A stretch of DNA of 64,000 nucleotides from Glandiceps talaboti (lineage: Eukaryota > Hemichordata > Enteropneusta > Spengelidae), in NCBI RefSeq assembly GCF_964340395.1, contig NC_135562.1, forward strand, positions 13,313,043 through 13,377,042. Reading direction: 5' to 3'. The notes under the pieces were generated by a model. That model did no database searches. It was not told the DNA's origin and was given only the letters and a program-made list of their open reading frames with translations. The first letter of the stretch is position 1. Each line of letters opens with the position of its first letter. A program made the translations under genes and the position numbers. Below, piece after piece: positions 33,551 through 45,874 of this stretch.

Positions 33551-36513
33551 ATGCCTATAGCACTGCTGAACCTTATCAGTTCAGTTGTGCTAAAAATCAG
33601 AAATGAAATTGTTGATTGCTTAGAACAAAACAAACAGCATATTGAACTCCTTGAAGCCTCTAAACATGAGCCTTTTCTGATGAAAGATATTTGTCACGAG
33701 AAATATCTTGACTTTGATCATAGATGTGAGGAAATGAGAAAAGGTGCTGGTTGTGGCTGAAATATTAGCTCTGTGTTACTGCATAGCTGTACCCGTTGTT
33801 GTATGCAAAGAAGAGAAAGGTCAATATATTGAAATATGTAGATATGGTACTGCTCTCTTTCCTGATAATATCCAGCCAATAAATTTATTACTTTCACATC
33901 ATGAAGATGCTGAAATGTATCAACTTCTTCTAAGTGAAAGTTTGTACTATGATCAAAGATCATTTCTTACTGATGAAAGTACACTTTCCTCCTCGCAACA
34001 AAAAAACCTACAAGGTAAAGTAAGTGTTTCATTCAGTGAAATTCTGTGTCCAACATACACACCTGTAACAAACAGCTATACCCTAATTCTTCCTGTCGAA
34101 CCATTGCACCTGCAATGATAGCATACTACTACGGTGCTGTGTCAGGTATGGATGATGAAAGTGGTCATCATATGAATTCTTCACTTCTGTCTTTTGAGGA
34201 TTTTAAAGTGTCATTTGTTGAGAAATTACAATATAGTAGATTACAGTCAGACTGTTTTTTTGTATGTACTTGAAAAAAAAAGGCAATACAAATTGGAGAT
34301 CCAGACATCTTTATTCCAAGTCTGAAAGAAAGAATAGCCATGTTTACAAATGTAGTTTGAAACAATGAAAGCTGTTGTTCTAAATAAAATATATACCCAG
34401 TGTGGTGTGGGGAAGTACATCAACAGTATGGTTTAGACTTGGCATGGCTTTTACCTTTTTCTGGAGACTGGCATATTCTGAAAAACTTTCAAACTGTTCT
34501 CATGAAAATATACCTTGATACTGGACTGAATGACATTGTCAGTCTCATCTATTTTGGGAAGACTGGTACTTCATTTGCACAGGCTACTATTAAAATAGAA
34601 ATATTCAGTGACAAAGACCAATTATCTTCCCATGAGTCACTCTCTGAAATGAAACACACCGAAAAGAATGTTAGGTCATATATTGACACATTAGTAACAT
34701 CAAATGTTCTGTTTGAACCTGAATCTAGTGCTTCTGATTGTCTTAGTCACCTCTTCTCTAACAAAACATTTGTATGGTAAGGATGCACATGATTTGTTGA
34801 CGTTCAGGGCTGTTGGTGAAAAATCTATGGTTAACTATATCTTCTTTTTAATCCTCAGTCCAAGCTGCTACCTCGTCACCACAAAAACCTGAACACTTTC
34901 ACAACAAAGCAACCAAATGTAGCACAACAAAAGCTGCAAATCAAAGATCAAAAACTGGCCATTTCTATCCTCTGAAAAAAGCATATTCTAAGGCTACAGG
35001 CATTCCCATTGATGATCTCAGCCAGTTCATTCAACTCCCATGGGCCATAGCTACTGTTGATGGACTGCCTGAAAAGGGACAAAAGGCCAGTGTTGTTAAA
35101 ATACTAAAAGGTAGATACCCATCTGCTTTTTATTCAGAAATGCCATGAACATTTACCCCAGAATGTGCTGTATTAGAGGGTATGTTTTGAATAAACACCA
35201 CACCACTAGCATTCCATCAAACTCTCCAGGACTGTGTCCTTCCTCTGTAGAAGGTTGGTTAAACCATACTTTTGTAAACTAAATACAACTGAGGTACACA
35301 TCGCTTTTGATCATCCACAGCGCAATAGGGTCAATCCCAAAAATATTGAAAGGGCACGATGAGATACAGGGAAAGAGGAAGAGGTAGTGTTTGAAACACT
35401 GACCTTAGATCAGGTCCTGTCATCCAGTTGGAGGAAGTTTTTGGGTGTTCGCCAACCTAAAAGACTTCTAGTTAATCTGCTGTGTGATGCCATGTTGGCA
35501 TTGTCTAAAACATATATATCAAACATATCAATACATATATATCAGAGTACTTGTTAAGTACTGCAGGTGGCTTTTATTGTGCAGAAACTAACATTGCCAA
35601 ACAAATCAATGTACAGGGTGTTATTTCCATTAATTCACTGTTCAAACCATGAAGAGAGTGACTCTAGAGTATATATGGTACCATGCATTCAAATCCAGTC
35701 ATTAAAACATTCTTATCTGTTCCTCCCATTCGATAACATCTATCTTTCTCTGTCCTCACTTTTCGATTACATGAAACATGACCTAGAACTGACCTCTGTA
35801 ATTTCTAATAAGCTGGGGAAAATATTTCAAACACTATTTACCTGTAGTGGTTGTGACTATATTTCGTACATTCATTGTTGTGAAAAGAAATCCTTTTTAG
35901 ATATATATTTTTAAGGATGCATCATTCATTACTAGTGCAGATACTGAATACGCTGTTGGAATGCTAAGTGACACATGTGAGGATTCTAAAGAGCAAGGTC
36001 TGCTGTCATTCTACCGGTTGGTTGACTGTCTGTATTGTCGTAAACATTCAGCAGCCTTTCCAGGATTTGTAGGGCCTAACGAACATTTCAAATCATTCAT
36101 CAGTGAATCAATATCCACAACCCTTGAGTTACATCAAACTTGGCTTGATGATATTAGACATTATGGGATAGAATTGACAGCGAGGTTGGGTTTTTACCAT
36201 CAAATGAAGCCTTAAAATATCACTGGAATAGGTCATGGTGGATATCCTTGCTATGGGCCAATGCTGATAAAGAGGTAGTTAGATTACCACCAATCACTGA
36301 ATATGGATGGACAATTGAGGATGGCAAACTAGGTATCATATGGGACGGTCCGACACTCCTGAGGATTTTGACAGAATTAAGGAAAATTTGGAATTTTGGA
36401 CTCATAGATGTAAGTGTATAAAATCTAAATCATGTACAAACCAATGTTGTAAATGTCTGAAATCAGGCAATGTTTGTGGACCAGGATGTAAGTGTGTATT
36501 GTGTGAGAACTAG
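33551..36513 (+). pseudogene. Decayed transposon-type gene: OTU-like, GCDY (PIN/XPG-like) and CXC segments
   Basis: Pieces in many frames follow one another in order. (1) 33551-33980: KHEPFLMKDICHEKY, then EILALCYCIAVPVVV and an I.LLLSHHED end, like the second half of an OTU cysteine protease; the catalytic DG.C loop is missing because the 5' part runs into a CA-rich repeat. (2) 34400-34560: SGDWHILKNFQTVLMKIY. (3) 35290-35480: AFDHPQR and KRLLVNLLCDAML. (4) 35640-35900: HEESDSRV and TCSGCDYISY, a PIN/XPG-type acidic motif. (5) 36060-36400: KYHWNRSWW-type and YGWTIEDGKLGI. (6) 36409-36513: CXC domain (C.C......C...CC.C......CGPGC.C..C). More than ten breaks; dead. Similar large ORFs occur in many invertebrate genomes, probably mobile. 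Confidence 0.55.
36409..36513 (+). other. CXC (tesmin/TSO1-like) domain at the end of the decayed gene
   Basis: An intact stretch of 34 codons with nine Cys in the CXC pattern, starting CKCIKSKSC and ending CGPGCKCVLCEN, then TAG at 36511. CXC domains bind zinc and DNA. Confidence 0.7.
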
Positions 36514-36555
36514 CCAAATCAGCGAAACACATTAACTATATCGTCAATTGAATAT

Positions 36556-36753
36556 TTGGCAGTATTGCATGAGGCCAAAGAAGATGATGCCATTTATGAG
36601 CAAGGTCTAAGTAGGGACAGTGAGGAAGTGTTGATTGACGAGGACACAGAGTCTTTGATTGATAACCTGAAGGCAGCAGACTTTAAATATGTAGAAAACT
36701 TGGTAGAATATGAGTTGAACGATGACCAAGACTGGAGTACCGATTTATACTAA
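36556..36753 (+). other. Small acidic ORF, unrecognised
   Basis: 65 codons, rich in Asp and Glu (SRDSEEVLIDEDTESLIDNL), directly after the CXC end. It may be a displaced tail of the same decayed gene or chance. No motif seen. Confidence 0.25.
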
Positions 36754-36759
36754 AAGTTA

Positions 36760-37612
36760 TTCAAAATTACTCTTTAGTTGTCTTCAATAACCAGACACAT
36801 GTTTTGATAGCTTATAGAGATGCTAATGAACTTTTAAACTTATAATTTTGCAGTTTGATAAAGGTTAGTAGAAGGAGTCAATTTGAAAATCTTTATTTCC
36901 AGAATGTTTGAAGAAAGGCACATACCTGCAATATAGCTAGTTTTTCACACAAGACCACAATATAAAAAAAATCACACAAAATTTACGACAAGGTAGATTC
37001 TTGGAAAGAAATGTCCATGGTGTGCTCGCACGGTGCAGGGGGCATATCATTTCTAAGAAATTGTCCTAAATACCCACTTTCACCAATTCTACGGCCTTTT
37101 CACGGAAACCTAACTTAACTGTGAAAATCAACCTGTGTTTCGCGTACGTGAACTTTTATTGGTGTGGGGGGGGGGGGGGCATATTTGAAAATAATCACGT
37201 GACCTTTGCATTATGAACCTATTGCAGGTGTTTGAAATCCGTTCCGACTGGTTAATCTAAAATTAACCGTTACGAGAAAGATCCCTCTTTTCAATTGCTA
37301 GTGGACGTGGAAAGCAGTCCCTGATTGGTTTGTTTATTAACAGCATCAACATTATCACTCAAGAGCCCATACAACACTTTGAGACGCATTAAAAATAATG
37401 AAATATTAAACAAACATGTTTTCTTCCCTCTACAATTGTCGAGTATGAAATAAAGTTAGCCCTTTACTTTCTTGACTCAATAGCACCAGAACAAACACTT
37501 GTTTGTGTTCGTATTTGAGGGGGTTTGTGTTTTCTACAACTTGTTTGCATTTAAAATAGTGTTTTTCAATTCTTATCTTTATAGACCTGTTTGATCTAAA
37601 GACGACATCAGG
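36760..37612 (+). other. Upstream region of the glycosyltransferase-like gene
   Basis: Non-coding, with a G-run at 37168-37179. No clear TATA box; AT-rich words such as TTTAAAATAG (37551) precede the start. The ATG at 37613 gives a signal peptide, which supports this start. Confidence 0.35.
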
Positions 37613-38972
37613 ATGAAAATCAGAAGTTCAATAGTTTTTATACTCGTGAATGTCATCTATATGGCGTCCATTTCGAATTCCTCCCATTTGGATGATAATA
37701 GTACAACGGCTGTGCTATTTGTGTTCGATTCATGGGATGTCGACGTCGTAGGATTGCAGGGATTTCATCGAACACTTGTCAAGGACCTGGTGCTAAGGAA
37801 GAATAATACGGACCTGAAGGTGTATTCAACTGTATTAGATACTGTCATCACTGATAAAACTGCGACAGAAACAAAATCGCTGAATATCACACTGATTTCA
37901 CCCAACTCAGAGAAAATCAGAAAAATGAAGCTCGAGGACAACATCCCTAAAAGAGACTGGTTAGTTCACCACAAGAGTTTTTATCCTGGCCTAAGTACTC
38001 TTAAAAACATAGAGTATGTTGTGGGATATGCTCCAAAGACTGCTGATGCGGCTTGTATAATTAAGGATGATTTATTTAGTAATGCTACTTTGGTGTTAAT
38101 CAATCACGTTCTTCCAGATAGTGAATGTTTTCCTTCTTCCATGGATGAATTAGGAAAATTAGAAGACGACATGTTCGAATGGGCTCATAAAGCTGATATG
38201 ATCTTCTCCATCGGGCCTCACATGTTTCATCATTTCAATGACACTGTCTATAGAGCTGACAATTTGTATGAAAAACCCCATAAAGAATATTTGCCTAGAC
38301 CTGACAACACTTTCTTCCAAAACAAGGCAGTTCTCCAACATATACCGAAGAACCATTTAGTGTTCTCATATGGCAAAATAGAAAGCAACGATGAACTCGA
38401 AAAGGCTTATGTAATCGCAGCTGCAATGGGTGAAGTCAGTGACACATACAAAAAATCTAAAGCCCATCCACCGGCATGGATGATACAAGGCTTTCAAAAA
38501 GGGATCAACATAACTCTGTTCACTGAAACTCTTACAGCATTGGACGTAAGACATTCATTGTATAATGATCTGTCACTAAAACGTATTGCACGACATCTGC
38601 AGCAATCTCACCTTTGTATAGTCACCAATTGCTACAAGGAGTACAGTTTTGATGGTTTGGAAGCAATGGCAATTGGTTTACCATTACTTACACCTGCATA
38701 TTCACATATAGCAATATACATAGACGAGTATTTTACGGATCATGAAGATGACTGTGTTGTAAGTAATCCAAGAAAAGATTGGCCAGGGAGAATAACAAAA
38801 AAACTATCCGAAAAAAAAATTAGAAACGCATTTAAGAAAGCTAAAGAACTGCGGACAATTTTTCGTGAGAGTACGTCTGTAGCGGAAAACCACAGCAAAT
38901 TTGCTGCAATATTTAAGGCACAAAGTACTTCAGTGTACACTCAATGTGCTCTGAAGGATAACTGTACCGAAG
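37613..38972 (+). CDS. GT-B glycosyltransferase-like protein, exon 1 (with signal peptide)
   Basis: 453 codons plus one base, ending at a strong donor (GAAG/GTAAGT). Residues 1-22 are a signal peptide (IRSSIVFILVNVIYMAS). AVLFVFDSW...GLQGFHRTL (33-54) fits the first strand and Gly loop of a GT-B fold; the C-lobe has LVFSYGK (249) and EYSFDGLEAMAIGLPLL (343-359), matching the GT4 donor-site motif. The usual first Glu of E-x7-E aligns with K342 (E343 is one off), so activity is uncertain. Six N-glycosylation sequons (N29, N64, N91, N157, N209, N299) agree with a secretory location. Cytosolic relatives with immune-type domains are known in cnidarians and amphioxus; a signal peptide is unusual. 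Reading through the donor adds 76 codons without similarity (to 39205), probably intron. Confidence 0.7.
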
Positions 38973-40149
38973 GTAAGTTTGTGTGTGACTCACGACAGTC
39001 AAGTGTAATCCTAATCTATCAGCTTATTAACAACAGTTCACAATATTGGAATGTTAGGGAGCGCTATTCCTTTTTGATACATTTCGTTATTCTTGTTATA
39101 TATTGTGGGACTGGGCGCTTTTTAAAAAAAAATCAGACTATGGAGAAAATTTGTTTTTCAACATTCCCGTTAGAAATTATAATAGGAAAGACCTCGAACA
39201 TTTAATGGTAGGGACAATGTAAGAGCAGCTAACACCCCCCACCCCCAATTTAATTTTGGAAAGTTGATTTATAAACTTCTGACGATCTGACCCAACATAA
39301 AGGTGTATGAGGTGACAAACTTGAATTGCCCCTGGGACTTTTGTAATTTGGCAGCAAGTAAAGGGGACGGGGAGCAGTTGGTAATACAGTCTCGATCTGT
39401 TTTGATCAGTCCTAAATTTAGTGGGTATATTTCTTTATAGTGTGTGGGCGGAAGACGGAAATGGCTGGTTGGTATATTGTAATTTTATAGATAGTGGGAG
39501 GGAGGGGTTAAAAGTAGGATTTCTTCAACACCAGTGAGTGAACACACTCCCCATAATTGTATCAGTGGCAGATTAATTTAAAATGTTCTATCTGGACTGG
39601 AGCAGCGTAGCTAGTGGTGATTAAAATGACAAGCGTGCCTCCTACCTATACCTGACCTGTAGCAGTGAAAATAATAAGGAAGCTTTGTTGAGCAATTATA
39701 AGGGGATGGAGCAGAAGAGTTCGAGGTATGTCTGCACTGTAAAATATTATAATCCCCGACTCCACCTTTTGTAGAACCAGACTCGTCTTGATTCTACACT
39801 CCTAGTTTTCATTGCTGAATTAGAGCGAACTGTAGAAAGGTAAATCTCCCATACGTTGGTGAGCAGCCTTAGAATACTATATTAGACCCGTTTATTCTTC
39901 TTTTTAGACCACAGAATTTCAACAACATGCCATCAGCTGTATAAATCGATGCGAGTTTGCGATTTGCGCACCTTAGGCAAATATTTGATCTCATTCAATT
40001 ATCTTCTCTCTCTCTCATTCGGTTTGGAACAAAATCAGTAAAAGAAAATGTAACAAGAATGTATGAAAAAGCTACAAAAATATATCAAGAAACTGCATAG
40101 TGCCCTTTAACATTCAAAATATACTGTGAACCGTTCGTGTTTGATTTTT

Positions 40150-40330
40150 AGCCCCCGAAGGGCGTAGCCCAATGGGGGCTACTACGTCTTGCTCCTTTCG
40201 TCTGTCCGTCTGTCCTTCTGTCTGTACCCACCTGTATCTCCAATATGCATGCGCCAATTTCAACCAAACCTGGTACAAATGTCAGATGTTATAGAGGGCA
40301 TATGCACATCACTGGGTTTTACAACCCTCG
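40150..40330 (+). repeat. Dispersed repeat with hairpin head
   Basis: Starts with the hairpin AGCCCCC...GGGGGCT (40150-40180), followed by TCTGTCCGTC runs and a conserved-looking tail (CCAATTTCAACCAAACCTGG). The layout of short hairpin, pyrimidine run and CAA-rich tail suggests a dispersed family; only one copy is in the window. Confidence 0.4.
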
Positions 40331-40675
40331 CGACAACAGTGAAATGGCGGCCATATATGTAAATAATCACACTTTGCCCAATAACTCTTGAAGCTTAAGA
40401 GATAGAGACTTCATTCAAGTGTCTTCACCCATGTTATCAATCATGAGCTTTTTATAATGACATGTTGACTTTTGTCCTGGACCACCAACTTCAAGGTCAA
40501 ATAGCCATATTATTGTCAAACTGACCCCCTGAAAATCGAAGACGTCGTAGCACCACCATGCCGTCAAACCGTGATGGCTGGTTACCTGTATATGAGTGGA
40601 ATCGTCTGCAATCCTATGATGTCTGTGTGTCCACATGTACACGTATGTGTACCCCTTTCTAGAGAATGAAATGAT

Positions 40676-40803
40676 GTCCTCGCATCCACATGTACTCGAA
40701 TCAATCTGTATGATTTTTAAAATAAATGTATGGTAAATAAGTCTTATTTTATCATACATTTAAAAAAAAAATCACACATTGATTCGAGTACCCATGCTCG
40801 CAT
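40676..40803. mobile_element. Foldback (MITE-like)
   Basis: ACTCGAATCAATCTGTATGATTTTT at 40693 faces ATCACACATTGATTCGAGT ending at 40789, with ATAAATGTATG and CATACATTT inside. AT-rich, imperfect, non-coding. Confidence 0.55.
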
Positions 40804-41639
40804 TGCTGCTACGCAACAAGCCGAATTCCGAAATACGAAGAGCTTAATTATTCAGATTTTACAAAAGGTAAGATAGTATATTACCCTTCTGTCTATTTTG
40901 GTATCAAGGTTTATCAATATTTTGTATGTGATGTTGCCGTTTGTAAATTGCCAAATACATGAAATAGCGTGTATAGTCGTTGAGCCACTCTCGAGCCAGA
41001 CACTAGACGTACTTCTGAGACAGTCATGTTTAATACTTTGAACAAAAAGTAAGGCATTTGACTATGTAGACTACATGTATATCATGTATATACAAAATTG
41101 AACCGATGAATTTCTGTTGTCCATTTGATGATATCACATGGCATTTTCGGTCCCTGGGGTTCGGTCCAAGTTAGGGATGGCTGTATTTGCATTTAAACAT
41201 TACAATATGAAATAACATTGATCTCACTAATACATCCATGATGATACCGAGTATTTGAAATCAACAGCCACACTATTGCATTCTGCAACCTACAATGATT
41301 TGAAATCTGCCCTTCCTGATACATTTTGGACCCTTATTTAACAAAGGGACAATGCTTCGTAGTACAGTTAATTGTATTGTTTGAAGGTCGTTGTGACGAC
41401 CCAGAACTTACAAAATAGGCAACACGCCAACAAATAGTTGAGCGACAACTTTGATGTATTTTGGTTGTTTGATCACAACTTGGCTTTCAAAATGGTTATA
41501 TACTGTATCGTAGAATACAGTGTTCTCCATGAGGGGTTTCTGATCATCATTTGTGAAGTCATTTATTGCCTTGATTATAACAGTGGTAGCCAAAACAAAA
41601 ACAGAAAATGTAGTACGTGAACCTTAGGGACTGGTCAGT

Positions 41640-41765
41640 TTCTCCAGCCTGGGGGTGAGGGTGGGGGTTGGTTCTTAAATCGGGACAACAAAATATCTGT
41701 GACCCCCCCCCATCTTTAAAACCAAAAACAGGCTGAACCCCCCCCCCCCCCCATACACCATGCTG
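41640..41765. repeat. G/C-run repeat related to 57345-57465
   Basis: Both loci start with GGGAC(T/C)(G/A)GTCAGTTTCT(T/C)C followed by G-runs and a GTGACC or GGTCA word near a TTTTGAAA-type segment. Low-complexity dispersed family. Confidence 0.45.
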
Positions 41766-42071
41766 GATGTAAATACGGGTAATTGAAGACAATGCATGTT
41801 TTCCAGTTACGTATGTGAACTGACTGGCTGTGCACTGTATATGTGCAGATGTCTTACCTTGCGTTGTATGGAAATTCAGTCGAAAATTGTCTGTATTGAC
41901 TCTCGATGACATAAGGAACGATTGGAGCTGCCACCACGCCAATGTGGATGAGTTTACTAATACCAATAATGCTGAGATGACAACTAGACACGAAATGTCG
42001 GAGGTATATGGAACGGTTTATTACAGAGTTCCTAACCCTACGGAATTTACAACAGCACATAATGGCGCGCA

Positions 42072-42174
42072 AAGACGCTGAGCATGCATAGTAAACAAGA
42101 GTGGTGACCTTGGGGAAAGGTCAACTGTTAAACAAACTAACATACTAGCTAATGTACGAAGCCATGTACTAGCG
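42072..42174 (-). repeat. 103-bp direct repeat, downstream copy
   Basis: Shares AGTAAACAAGAGTGGTGACC and GGGGAAAGGTCAACTGT with 45577-45679. Confidence 0.8.
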
Positions 42175-42469
42175 TAACTACTTTCTTCTTGTGCAAATAG
42201 GGTGTAACAATAGCATGCAGAATACGGAAGGCTAAGCCTAGAAAATTAATACACTTGAAGTAAAGTGAAAAAGGGTTCTCCTTAAAACTTCATAAACAGT
42301 TCAAATGTTAATGAAAAAGTCACACACAAAAAGGGTCCAAGAGGTCCGCAGTGTAGCTTGTGAACACTGAAATAATTTACATGCATGAAACATCAGAAAT
42401 CTAAAACAAAGTCTTTTAAGTGAGCAGGCGGACTGCGTTTGCGAGACGGATGGCTCGTTGACGGTAGCT

Positions 42470-43868
42470 GTGTCAGCGGGATGCACTTAATTGCTCAGAC
42501 GTGGTTTCAACGACAGGGTGCGTAGCTATACAATTTGTTGAACTGTTTGCAACGTGTTCTATGGAGGGACGCGGTTGCCCAACATTGCTGTCAATTGCTG
42601 AGGGTTCTTGCGAACTTGGTGGGATAGTTAGTGCGCTAGTGTCACTGGTCGCTGGTTTGGAACTTGGGTCTTGACTATGTGTTGGCGGTGGAAGTTCATG
42701 GGGTATTTTTGGTGTGTTGGGTGGGGGGAGGCAAGGAAGGTTGTGTTGTAGTGGTGGTTGATACAGTGGTGATGTATCATTGAGGGCGCGGGCACACTGT
42801 AACATTCGGACTGTTTGACGCAGTAGGAAGTGCTATGGAGTTGGCTGCCGCCGAACTTGTGAATGTTGCACCATGGGTAGTCAACACTGGTGACCAGATA
42901 GCGATCATGGGCATTTGTTTTGTTATGGTCTGTATGTAGATAAACTAGATCTCCAACTTCGAGTAGTGGAGCTGTCGGGGACTTGCCTAAGGGGGCCTTG
43001 GAACTTTTGCTTGACTGGAGGTTCGCGAGGCACTGAGAGTGTTGGTCAATGATTAGTTTGCGATCATTGATGGGGAGTTGTGAGTGGTTAAACTGATCCC
43101 TCTGTGTCCACATTTCGCATGCTGACAAGCCTCTTGAGCGGATGCGAGTGTTGATGATTGCGACTGTGATGGAAAGAGAAAGCGGTGTGATAGTTGCACA
43201 TAATGGGTCTTGGCATAGGAGTTCGTCATGAATTTCTTGGATAGCCCTGTCTGCGATTGGGTTTTTATTGCGATTCTCAGTGCGCTCAATTTCTATTGAT
43301 ATGTGGTACTTACGGAGGAGGTCGTCGTTCACTAGGGTAGAGAAACCTGGAGCAGGGTTGGTACGGATAACCGCTGTTGGCCCATCGAGGGGTCGCAGTT
43401 CAATGCAGAGTTGGATGAGGGTGTTGCGGAGCGTGTCGTGGCATTCATTTTGCACAAGACAGGCTGTGGTGAATGATGTAACGCTTTCGTGGAGTACAAG
43501 TACAAGCTGACGTTCGCGTTTGATTAAATTGGCAGAGAAGGTGATGCCTACAGCCTCTGGTGGGTGGGTGGTGGACTGCTCGATGATGTTGTGGGGACCT
43601 TGCTGAGGGAGGCACAGTGATGACAGAATATAGATGTCTGTTGGACTGATTTGTCCATGTCGAGCGCATAGAAGTACTGATGTATATTTTTCTTCATTTG
43701 GTGACTAGATGGATGGTTGAGGCGAATGTGGATGGCAGTAATCAAACCATCTAAGACTTGGCACGGTATGACAATACGCTCACGCTGCGGAGAGAACGGG
43801 TCGGTGGTTTTGACAAAGAGTGTACTATTTCTTGTGATTGTGACGTTGTTAAGGTAATGCTTCACATC
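42470..43868 (-). pseudogene. Integrase of the LTR element
   Basis: An HHCC-type zinc finger (IHIRLNHPSSHQ ... FCHHCASL, ~43740-43610) is followed in another frame by the core region (43455 onward): VNDDLLRKYHISIEIER and GLSACEMWTQRDQF, then a chromatin-side tail with LEVGDLVYLHTDHNK and a Pro/His-rich end. The frame changes near 43550-43455, so the gene is broken; the core from 43455 to 42628 is open. Integrase inserts the DNA copy into host DNA. Confidence 0.65.
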
Positions 43869-44369
43869 CTTGATATTGGTAAGTGTCAGATGTGCATGTG
43901 TCCTACATAGGTCTATATGTTCAGCCAGGCTTTTCTGTTGGTGAAAGGTAATGTGACATTACCTGAGGTGATATCGCTGATAGAAAGGGATCTATTAAAC
44001 AGTTGAATCCTCCATTTGTTGTACACAGACTTGGCATGACGGGGTGCTACACTCAGCATTACGGCTTTCAAAGTCAGAAGGTATGTCTTCGGACCCAGCG
44101 AGATGACCGATATCGGCTAACGGCGGACATAAACGTGGTCACACGAGGGCTAGCGGAGAATTCTCCATGACACAACTTTTCATAAGCCTGCATGCACAGT
44201 TTACTGTCGGTAAGTATGCAGGGCTTGTGGTGGGACTGAATGATGTAAGGGCTGCAACGGCGATAGAGTTTTGCACTGAAGAAACCGGCTAGGCGTAACT
44301 TATCGCCATGTGATACATAGAGAGTAGATCCATTCCTTGGCTTTTGACCACGGCATTAGTGATCGTTGG

Positions 44370-44695
44370 CTTGAAGGGCTTGTAGTAGGCGTTTCCAGTT
44401 GTCTAAAAGTTAATTGATAGTGTTGGCGCTGCAATACAAGTCATCAGCTAATTTTACTATTGACCCCTCTGCAAGGAGGTCGCCTGCCTAGTACATGGCA
44501 CATTATCTCCTCGAGAGCGGTTTTGGAGCCAGACATTCCCATGGCCGAACGAGTGTAGACGCGGACACCAAGAAACGGGACGGCAACACCACAGTATTTT
44601 AGCGAGTCGCGGGATAGCCGGATCTGATAGAATGCCTTAGTAATAAGGTCGGTGGTGATAATATACTTCGATTGAGCTATCTGTCACAGCGTGCT
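44370..44695 (-). pseudogene. Reverse transcriptase fragment of the LTR element
   Basis: Minus-strand frames show [15 protein letters not shown] (~44665-44620), [12 protein letters not shown] (~44560) and the catalytic Asp pair in VKLADDLYC (~44450), in the normal order of RT palm motifs. A stop and a frame change interrupt it. RNase H was not recognised between this and the integrase. Confidence 0.6.
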
Positions 44696-45132
44696 GTCTA
44701 CATCTGGCATGAGGGACGGTTGTGGTTTGCTGTAGCGGCCTACGTCGGCGAAGGTGGTGATGAGTCAGGTGCCTCCATTGCTTTTTTTTTATTACTAGAA
44801 ATGGGATTTATGTATACAACATTCACCTGTAGGTCTTCAGGTTTGGCGAAAACTCCCATGTTCTCTAGTTCGTCAAACTTGTTCTGTAATTCAGTGAGCT
44901 TGTTTCGCTAGTACAGGGGAAGACGTTCCTTACGTTGTGGTGGTTGAACTGGTCAAATGTTTACAGTGGCTTTTAATGGACCTGATCTCCCATTGTAGCA
45001 TAGATGGTTTGAATAGATGGTTTGAATACTTCGTTGAAGTCTAGGTGTATAGTGCGGAACTTATCTAATTGAGGCTGGGTGAGAATGCTATCAGGGTCGA
45101 GGAGAATAGTGGAAGAATGCAAGCTGGTGGTT

Positions 45133-45636
45133 TTACTGCTTGGTGTTTCCTTGGCAGACGAGGTGATGGTTGCTGTTGGTAGGGGGAATGAAGATAGGAT
45201 GAACTTGGCAGAAGATCTCGTTGCATTTCAAAGTTTGTGGTGCCTTTGATAAGTTTGGTATGCGAATTTTGCCAGACAAGCTAGGATAGATGTCTGGTTC
45301 GGGCCATGCTTTTAAGGGAGAGCGTTTGTTGTTCAATGAGGTGTCTGTCCGCGGTTCAAGTGCGAAAGAACTGTCAGTGTGCTGGAGCTCTACTGATAGT
45401 GCTATTTCTATGAAGTCACTGGGCCACACTGTGGTGGATTTTGCAGGGGCACAATGTACATGTGCACAATGAATGGCATGTTTGTGACTGTCAGAGGAGC
45501 CGTAAGTGTAAACCATACTTTTTCCAAGCAATATTTGACGTTTCACAGGATGAACACCGATGTCATGGCTTCCATGAAGACGCCGAGCATGCGCAGTAAA
45601 CAAGAGTGGTGACCTTGGGGAAAGGTCAACTGTCAA
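45133..45636 (-). pseudogene. Protease-region fragment of the LTR element
   Basis: An open frame of 167 codons with GVHPVKRQILLGKSMVYTYG and SDFIEIALSVELQ, then FALEPRTDTSLN, which I take as the segment upstream of RT in this element class. No complete DTG/DSG protease site is visible. Its first 20 codons lie inside the 103-bp direct repeat. Confidence 0.4.
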
Positions 45637-45679
45637 ACAAACTAACGTACTGGCTAATGTACGAAGCCATGTACTGGCG
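45577..45679 (-). repeat. 103-bp direct repeat, upstream copy
   Basis: See 42072-42174. Differences are mostly single substitutions such as GCGCAGTAAAC versus GCATAGTAAAC. Confidence 0.8.
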
Positions 45680-45874
45680 ATGCCTTAATTCTAAAACATG
45701 ATGACCCCCCATATATATCATATTCACATGACAGGTATTTTTTTATCGTGACTCAGTGTGGACTGCTTGACTGTTTTGCATCTACTTTATAAGATCCCGG
45801 CGGGTTAGCACTATCATAATTATAATTATTGACCACACAGGGTAAATATATTCCAAAAGGAGTTTAATAGCATA

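Larger units (their letters stand above)
42072..45679 (-). mobile_element. Decayed LTR-type retrotransposon (gypsy-like), antisense in intron 1
   Basis: Minus-strand order: protease-region fragment, RT, integrase zinc finger, integrase core and tail, the pol order of Ty3/gypsy-like elements. 103-bp direct repeats at 45577-45679 and 42072-42174 (about 8 differences) flank it and could be short terminal repeats, though the upstream copy overlaps the first codons of the protease-region ORF. Stops and shifts break the pol. No envelope-like ORF was seen. Assignment to gypsy rather than BEL/Pao is tentative. Confidence 0.6.

Noticed and set aside
38973-39205. C-terminal extension of the exon 1 ORF
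   Set aside because: Lies after a strong GTAAGT donor, has no similarity, and the next exon matches the frame.
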